Positions 57,526 to 64,000 of a stretch of 64,000 nucleotides of DNA are shown here, one piece after another; position 1 is the first letter of the stretch; the number at the start of each line of letters is the position of its first letter. The notes under the pieces were generated by a model that was not told the origin of the DNA, did not search any database, and saw only the letters and a list, made by a program, of their open reading frames with translations. This DNA is from Nocardioides rotundus (GTDB taxonomy: Bacteria; Actinomycetota; Actinomycetes; Propionibacteriales; Nocardioidaceae): positions 2,557,001 through 2,621,000 of the forward strand of contig NZ_CP082922.1 in the NCBI RefSeq assembly GCF_019931675.1, given 5' to 3'. A program made the position numbers and the translations under genes.

Positions 57526-59268
57526 TCAGGAGACCCCGACGATCGGCAGCCGCAGGGCGCCCGGGGCCGAGTCGGGCACGGTCGGGCGGCGGGGCGCGAC
57601 GGGCTCGACGGGGACGTACGCCGACCCGAGGGCCGGCCGCGGGTCCGTCTCGCCCTTGTTCGGCCAGAACGCCATCGCCCGCTCCGCCTGCGCGGTGATC
57701 GTCAGCGACGGGTTCACACCCAGGTTCGCCGAGATCGCCGACCCGTCGACCACGTGCAGTCCGGGGTGGCCGAAGACCCGCTGGTAGCCGTCGATCACGC
57801 CGGTCTCCGGCGACTCACCGATCGTGCAGCCGCCGATGAAGTGCGCGGTCAGCGGCCGGTTGAAGGGCTCGCCGATGTTGCCGCCGGGCGTGCCGCCGAT
57901 CAGCCGCGCCATCCGGCGTACGGCGTCGTAGGCGATCGGGATGTAGGTCGGGTTCGGCGCTCCGTGCCCCTGCCGGCTCGACATCCGCCAGCCGAGGGGC
58001 CCCTTCTTGCCGAAGGTGGTGATCGAGTTGTCCAGCGTCTGCATGACCAGCGCGATCACGGTGCGCTCCGACCAGTGCTTGCGGTCGTAGAGGTCGAAGG
58101 CGGTCCGCCGCTGCTTCCACAGCTCCTTCATCCAGGTGCGCCAGCGGGGCTCGTCGGTGAGCTGGTCGGCGAGCACCGTCTGCATCAGCGCCATCGCATT
58201 GGACCCCTTGCCGTAGCGCACGGGCTCGATGTGCGTGTCGGCGTCGGGGTGGAAGGAGGAGGTGATCGCCACGCCCTCGCTGTAGTCGTGGGACAGGTCG
58301 GGCGCCAGGGCCCCGAGGATCGCCTCGGAGTTGGTCCGCGACAGCATGCCGAGCCGGTCGCTGATCTGGGGCAGGTCGCCCTCGTCCTTGAGCCGGTGCA
58401 GCAGCTTCTGCGTGCCGAGCGAGGCGGCGGAGAAGACGACCTGCTCGGCGGTGAACGTGCGGGTCGCCTGCCGCCGAGACAGCTTGGCCTTGGTCCAGCG
58501 GGTGCGGACCTCGTAGCCGCCGCCCTCGCGCGGCCGCACCCGGGTGACGGTGGTCAGAGGGTGCACCTCGGCCCCCGCCTGCTCGGCGAGGTGCAGGTAG
58601 TTCTTGACCAGGGTGTTCTTGGCGTTGTGCCGACAGCCGGTCATGCACTCGCCGCACGCCTGGCACGGGGTCCGCGCCGGGCCGGCGCCGCCGAAGTAGG
58701 GGTCGGCCACCTGGGGCTGCCCCTTCTCCCCCGGCCGCTGGCCGAAGAACACGCCCACCGGCGTCGGGTGGAAGGTGTCGCCGACGCCCATCTCCTGGGC
58801 GACCTTCTGCATCACCTCGTCCGACGGCGTGCGCAGCGGGTTCTCGACCACGCCGAGCATCCGCTTGGCCTGGTCGAAGTACGGCGCGAGCTCGGCCTTC
58901 CAGTCGGTGATGTGCGACCACGACGGGTCGCGGTAGAACGCGTCCAGCGGCTCGTACAGCGTGTTCGCATAGACCAGCGACCCACCGCCGACCCCCGCAC
59001 CGGCCAGGATCATGCAGTCCTTGACCATGTCGATCCGCTGGATGCCGTAGCACCCGGCCTGCGGGGCGAAGAGGTAGCGCTTGACGTCGAAGGAGGTCGC
59101 CGGGAAGTCGCCGTCCTCGAAGCGGGCGCCGGCCTCCAGGACCCCGACCCGGTAGCCCTTCTCGGTCAGTCGGAGCGCCGTGACGGAGCCGCCGAAGCCG
59201 GAGCCGATGACCAGGACGTCGTAGTCGAGCTCGCCGGCCGAGCCCGTCGGGACCCCCGGGCCCGTCAC
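57526..59268 (-). CDS. GMC-type FAD oxidoreductase with cysteine cluster
   Basis: A 580-residue protein of the glucose-methanol-choline superfamily, cholesterol oxidase-like. The FAD-binding motif is VIGSGFGGSVTALRLTEKGY, and the C-terminus keeps GLHVVDGSAISANLGVNPS with FIGGCTIG. Unusual is TPCQACGECMTGCRHNAK near residue 200, a C-x2-C-x2-C-x3-C cluster like those that hold an iron-sulfur centre. It overlaps the aldehyde dehydrogenase gene (GTGA), so the pair likely oxidises an alcohol to an aldehyde and then to an acid. The substrate is unknown. Confidence 0.85.
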   Translation of the reverse strand: MTGPGVPTGSAGELDYDVLVIGSGFGGSVTALRLTEKGYRVGVLEAGARFEDGDFPATSFDVKRYLFAPQAGCYGIQRIDMVKDCMILAGAGVGGGSLVYANTLYEPLDAFYRDPSWSHITDWKAELAPYFDQAKRMLGVVENPLRTPSDEVMQKVAQEMGVGDTFHPTPVGVFFGQRPGEKGQPQVADPYFGGAGPARTPCQACGECMTGCRHNAKNTLVKNYLHLAEQAGAEVHPLTTVTRVRPREGGGYEVRTRWTKAKLSRRQATRTFTAEQVVFSAASLGTQKLLHRLKDEGDLPQISDRLGMLSRTNSEAILGALAPDLSHDYSEGVAITSSFHPDADTHIEPVRYGKGSNAMALMQTVLADQLTDEPRWRTWMKELWKQRRTAFDLYDRKHWSERTVIALVMQTLDNSITTFGKKGPLGWRMSSRQGHGAPNPTYIPIAYDAVRRMARLIGGTPGGNIGEPFNRPLTAHFIGGCTIGESPETGVIDGYQRVFGHPGLHVVDGSAISANLGVNPSLTITAQAERAMAFWPNKGETDPRPALGSAYVPVEPVAPRRPTVPDSAPGALRLPIVGVS

Positions 59269-60884
59269 GCGCGGCCCAGCCTCTTCATCAGGCGCAGCTG
59301 GGCCGTCATGACCTTGGCGTAGGCCTCGTCGCTCATCCCCAGCATCGGGGCAAACCGCACCAGCCTCTGCGTGGCGATCGACTGGGTCTCGGTGAAGCGG
59401 AGCAGCCCCTCGGGGCCCTGCCGCCGTCCCAGCCCGGACTGGCGCATCCCGCCCATCGGGGCGGCCAGCGAGGCGAAGGTCGCGGCGAACGCCTCGTTGA
59501 TGTTCACCGTGCCGCACTTGATGTGCTCGGCGACCCGCCGGGCGCGCGCGGTGTCGCGGGACCACACCGAGGCGTTGAGGCCGTAGTCGCCGTCGTTGGA
59601 GCGGGCCACCGCCTCCGCCTCGTCGTGGAAGCGGTGCACCGCGACCACCGGCCCGAAGGTCTCCTCGCTGAAGCACAGCATGTCCGGGGTGACGCCCAGC
59701 AGGATCGTCGGCTCGTAGACGTAGGGCCCCAGGTCGGGCCGCGCCCGCCCGCCGGTGAGCACCGTGGCGCCCTTGGCCCGCGCGTCCTCGACGTGCCGCT
59801 CCACCGTGTCCAGCTGCTCCTGGCTGATCAGCGAGCCCATGTCCACGCCCCAGTCGGTGCTGGCACCCAGGCTCAGCGCCTCGGTCCGGGCGACGAACCG
59901 CTCCAGGAACCGGTCGAAGACCTGGTCGGCGACGAACATCCGCTCGGTGCTGACGCACAGCTGGCCGGCGTTGGAGAAGCAGGCGCGTACGGCGCCCTCC
60001 GCGGCGCGCTCGACGTCGGCGTCGCGCAGCACCACGATCGGGTTCTTCCCGCCGAGCTCCAGCGAGCAGCCGATCAGCTGCTCGGCACAGCCCGCGGCGA
60101 TCTTCTTGCCGGTGGCGGTCGAGCCGGTGAAGCAGACGTAGTCCGCGCGCTCGATCATCTGCGGCCCCAGCTGCGAGCCCGGCCCGGCCACGACCTGCCA
60201 CAGGTCGGCCGGCAGCCCGGCCTCCTCGAGCAGCCGGGCGGCGTACAGCGCCGTCAGCATGGTCTGGGCGTCCGGCTTGGCCACCACGGCGTTGCCGGCG
60301 GCGATCGCCGCGAGCCCGTCGCTGAGGGCCATGGTGAGGGGGTAGTTCCACGGCGAGATGACCGCCACCACGCCCTTCGGCGGGTGGTGGACGTCGACCC
60401 GGGTCAGCCCGGGCACGACGCCCGGGCGCCGCTCGGTGCGCAGCACCTTCTCCGCCGTACGCCCGTAGTAGCGCGCGGTCAGTGCGACGTGCAGCGGCTC
60501 GTCGAAGGCGTGCTTGCGGGCCTTGCCCGACTCCAGCACGATCAGGTCGAGCAGCTGGTCCTGGTGGTCCAGGATCAGGTCGTGCAGCCGCAGCAGCGCC
60601 GCCGAGCGCTCCTCCAGGCTGGTCCGCAGCCAGGCGTGCTGGGCACGGCGCGCCCGGCGGAACGCCTCGGCGACGTCGTCGGGCCCCGACTGCGGGATGT
60701 GGGCCAGGGGCTGGCCGTTGAGGGGGGACATCGTCGGCCGGGTCTCCCCGGTCGTGGAGACCACGCGCCGGGTGAGGGAGTCGACGAAGGAGGGCTCCAG
60801 CGCCCAGCTGGCGGTGGGGTCGTGCTCAGGGTCGCGCGGGCCGTCGACGAGCGGCTGGCCGGAGGGATTGCTGTGTGCAGCCAT
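59265..60884 (-). CDS. Succinate-semialdehyde dehydrogenase family
   Basis: A 539-residue aldehyde dehydrogenase. It has VVAVISPWNYPLTMALSDG, the NAD(P) FTGSTATGKKIA, the catalytic glutamate in LELGGKNPIVVL and the cysteine in NAGQLCVSTERMFV. It is closest in form to GabD2-type succinate-semialdehyde dehydrogenases. The ATG at 60884 is 6 nt after a TAATGT box. First gene of the operon with the GMC oxidoreductase, behind an inverted repeat at 60916-60931. Confidence 0.9.
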   Translation of the reverse strand: MAAHSNPSGQPLVDGPRDPEHDPTASWALEPSFVDSLTRRVVSTTGETRPTMSPLNGQPLAHIPQSGPDDVAEAFRRARRAQHAWLRTSLEERSAALLRLHDLILDHQDQLLDLIVLESGKARKHAFDEPLHVALTARYYGRTAEKVLRTERRPGVVPGLTRVDVHHPPKGVVAVISPWNYPLTMALSDGLAAIAAGNAVVAKPDAQTMLTALYAARLLEEAGLPADLWQVVAGPGSQLGPQMIERADYVCFTGSTATGKKIAAGCAEQLIGCSLELGGKNPIVVLRDADVERAAEGAVRACFSNAGQLCVSTERMFVADQVFDRFLERFVARTEALSLGASTDWGVDMGSLISQEQLDTVERHVEDARAKGATVLTGGRARPDLGPYVYEPTILLGVTPDMLCFSEETFGPVVAVHRFHDEAEAVARSNDGDYGLNASVWSRDTARARRVAEHIKCGTVNINEAFAATFASLAAPMGGMRQSGLGRRQGPEGLLRFTETQSIATQRLVRFAPMLGMSDEAYAKVMTAQLRLMKRLGRA

Positions 60885-60890
60885 GCACCG

Positions 60891-60931
60891 ACATTAGGTC
60901 GGAGTTCGCCGGAAGGCTACCTTTCGGTAAC
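60891..60931 (-). promoter_or_regulatory. Promoter and possible operator of the aldehyde dehydrogenase operon
   Basis: TAATGT (60891-60896, minus strand) is 6 nt before the ATG at 60884. The near-palindrome GTTACC-GAAA-GGTAGC (60916-60931) lies about 20 bases further upstream, over the -35 position, where a repressor would act. Confidence 0.5.
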
Positions 60932-61004
60932 ACTGTGAGACGCCCACCACACGATCCGCGGCCCCGGGATGCGCGCCCGGGCGTGGATCGGGTAGGCATG
61001 GGGC

Positions 61005-61526
61005 ATGACGATCACCCGCACCCTTGCCCGGCCGATGCTCACCGCCGTCTTCTTCGCCGGCGCCGCCGCCGCATGAAAGAACTCCGACGCGATGGCGGCC
61101 AGGAGCGCCCACGTCACCGACCGGGTCGTGCCGAGGCTGCGCAGCGCCGGGATCCCGGTCCCGGAGGACCGCGCCACCCTGGTGAAGGCCAACGCGGCGA
61201 CCCAGGTGGTCGCCGCGAGCGCGCTGGCCACCGGCCGGATGCCGCGCCTGTCCGCCGGTGTCCTGGCCGCCAGCCTGGTCCCGACCACGATCGGCGGGCA
61301 CGCCTTCTGGCAGGAGGACGAGGCGGCGAGCAAGCAGCAGCAGCGGCTGCAGTTCGCCAAGAACGTGTCGGTGCTGGGCGGACTGCTCCTCGCGGCCGTG
61401 GACACCGACGGCAAGCCGGGCGTGGCCTGGCGCACCCGGCACCTGGCTCGCGGCGCCGCCCGCGAGGGCCGGCACCTGGCCAAGGAGACCCGGCTCCAGG
61501 CGAAGCTGGCCGCCAAGTCGGTCTGA
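61005..61526 (+). pseudogene. DoxX-family membrane protein with in-frame stop
   Basis: An ATG at 61005 opens MTITRTLARPMLTAVFFAGAAAA, a typical DoxX N-terminus with the first helix. It then hits TGA at 61074-61076, after which the same frame runs on as KNSDAMAARSAHVTDRVV and the rest (144 codons from an ATG at 61092). A single TGG-to-TGA change would explain it, so the gene is probably disrupted. Reinitiation at 61092 would give a protein lacking helix 1. DoxX proteins have about four helices; their role is poorly defined. Confidence 0.7.
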
Positions 61527-61553
61527 GGCCGCCCGCCGGGCCGGGGCGCCCGG

Positions 61554-62663
61554 TCAGTCCTGGACGACGACCTCGACCCGCTGGAACTCCTTGAGCTCGG
61601 TGTATCCGGTCGTCGCCAGGGCCCGGCGGAGCGCGCCCACCAGGTTCATCGTGCCGTCGGCGACCCGCGAGGGCCCGTTGAGGATCTCCTCCATGGTGCC
61701 GATCTGCTCGAAGCCGACCCGCTCGCCGCGGGGCAGCTCGGGGTGCACCGCCTCGCTCCCCCAGTGGAAGCCGTGGCCCGGGGCGTCGGTGGCGCGCGCG
61801 AACGGCGAGCCGACCATGACCGCGTCCGCGCCGCACGCGATCGCCTTGGCGATGTCGCCGGAGCGGCCGATCGAGCCGTCCGCGATCACGTGGACGTAGC
61901 GGCCCCCGGACTCGTCGAGGTAGTCCCGGCGGGCCGCGGCCACGTCGGCGACCGCCGAGGCCATGGGTACGGCGACGCCGAGGACCGACTTGGTCGTGTG
62001 CGCCGCCCCGCCGCCGAAGCCGACGAGCACGCCCGCCGCGCCGGTGCGCATCAGGTGCAGCGCCGCCTGGTGGGTCGCGCAGCCGCCGACGATGACCGGC
62101 ACGTCGAGCTCGTAGATGAACTCCTTGAGGTTCAGCGGCTCGGAGTGGCTGGAGACGTGCTCGGCGCTGACGGTGGTGCCGCGGATCACGAACATGTCCA
62201 CGCCCGCGTCCACCACCGTCTTGGCGAACTCCTTGGTGCGCTGCGGGGACAGCGACCCGGCGACGGTGACCCCGGAGTCCCGCATCTCGCGCAGCCGCGC
62301 GGTGATCAGGTCCGGCGAGATCGGCGCCTCGTAGATCTCCTGCATCCGCCGGGTGGCCTCGACCCCCTGCAGGCCCGCGACCTCCTCCAGCAGCGGCGCG
62401 GGGTCGTCGTACCGCGTCCAGAGGCCCTCGAGGTTCAACACGCCCAGGCCGCCGAGCTCGCCGAGCCGGATCGCGGTCGCGGGCGACATCACCGAGTCCA
62501 TCGGCGCGGCCACGACCGGGATCTCGAAGCGGTAGGCGTCGATCTGCCAGGCGAGGTTGACCTCCTCCGGGCCACGGGTGCGGCGGGAGGGGACGATCGC
62601 GATGCCGTCGAAGGAGTAGGCCCTGCGCGCGCGCTTGGCCCGGCCGATCTCGAAGTCAGTCAC
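61554..62663 (-). CDS. guaB3: GuaB3-family IMP dehydrogenase-related protein
   Basis: A 369-residue (beta/alpha)8 barrel related to IMP dehydrogenase but lacking the CBS pair, the actinobacterial/cyanobacterial GuaB3 group. VVAAPMDSVMSPATAIRLGELGGLGVLNLEGLW, IVGGCATHQAALHLMRTGAAGVLVG and DAVMVGSPFARA are family stretches. IMP dehydrogenase or GMP reductase activity is debated for the group. The GTG at 62663 (MTDFEIGRAKRARR) is favoured by a TAGGCT box 7 nt upstream; the ATG at 62669 is the alternative. Lies after guaB. Confidence 0.9.
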   Translation of the reverse strand: MTDFEIGRAKRARRAYSFDGIAIVPSRRTRGPEEVNLAWQIDAYRFEIPVVAAPMDSVMSPATAIRLGELGGLGVLNLEGLWTRYDDPAPLLEEVAGLQGVEATRRMQEIYEAPISPDLITARLREMRDSGVTVAGSLSPQRTKEFAKTVVDAGVDMFVIRGTTVSAEHVSSHSEPLNLKEFIYELDVPVIVGGCATHQAALHLMRTGAAGVLVGFGGGAAHTTKSVLGVAVPMASAVADVAAARRDYLDESGGRYVHVIADGSIGRSGDIAKAIACGADAVMVGSPFARATDAPGHGFHWGSEAVHPELPRGERVGFEQIGTMEEILNGPSRVADGTMNLVGALRRALATTGYTELKEFQRVEVVVQD

Positions 62664-62685
62664 GGCCATCAGCCTAACGACGGAC

Positions 62686-64000
<1,315 letters not shown>

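Noticed and set aside
61074..61076. TGA read as selenocysteine in the DoxX gene
   Set aside because: No SECIS-like element was seen after it, and DoxX proteins have no cysteine or selenocysteine there; a nonsense change is simpler.

Overview
This 64 kb window is a very GC-rich bacterial chromosome segment. The gene set (FbiC and F420-dependent enzymes, monomeric NADP isocitrate dehydrogenase, GuaB3, DUF3017 next to folD, a DUF6350 membrane protein, a DUF222/HNH protein, many GTG starts) points to an actinobacterium, most likely the Nocardioides/Nocardioidaceae group. That placement is an inference from gene content. No rRNA, tRNA or CRISPR array was recognised. Most of the window is core metabolism.

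Left third (1-30000): a secreted protein, then the propionate/methylmalonyl-CoA operon (mutA-mutB-meaB, minus strand). It diverges from the succinate dehydrogenase operon (sdhCAB, plus strand) across a 456-base gap that holds a striking array: four direct copies of a ~16-bp motif, then four inverted copies, all spaced by exactly 31 bp. Next come a YihY-type membrane protein, a 2H phosphoesterase, trpS, an MFS transporter, icd, mdh (3' end tandemly duplicated), DUF3017, folD, purH, a SixA-like phosphatase, purN, a DUF6350 membrane protein, a secreted protein, an ECF sigma factor with a membrane-anchored partner, and sucCD. Succinyl-CoA synthetase, Sdh, Mdh and Icd are TCA enzymes, and methylmalonyl-CoA mutase feeds succinyl-CoA into the cycle. 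purH, purN, guaA, guaB and guaB3 cover purine synthesis.

Middle (29000-47000): M23 peptidase, PcrA/UvrD helicase, small proteins, APC permease with universal stress protein, a PspC-linked two-component system, a glycerophosphodiesterase, a YbaK protein, an aldo/keto reductase, a class V aminotransferase-like protein, and an F420-type LLM oxidoreductase overlapping an acyl-CoA dehydrogenase behind a clear palindromic operator. A PGAP1/lipase-like hydrolase gene is frameshifted.

Right part (47000-64000): a DUF222/HNH gene bracketed by oppositely oriented clusters of a ~19-bp repeat, fbiC, a secreted endonuclease/exonuclease/phosphatase-fold protein, a sugar-binding-type lipoprotein overlapping guaA, and a degraded island (56050-57350). 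The island has two perfect 126-bp direct repeats around gene scraps: an internally deleted guaA that keeps its promoter, start and stop, an internally deleted isopropylmalate/malate dehydrogenase-type gene, and a short aldolase-like fragment. The window closes with a succinate-semialdehyde dehydrogenase/GMC oxidoreductase operon, a DoxX-family gene with an in-frame stop, guaB3 and the 5'-truncated guaB.

Many genes carry a TANNNT -10 box 6-10 nt before the start codon, so leaderless mRNAs look common here; I used this to choose several starts.
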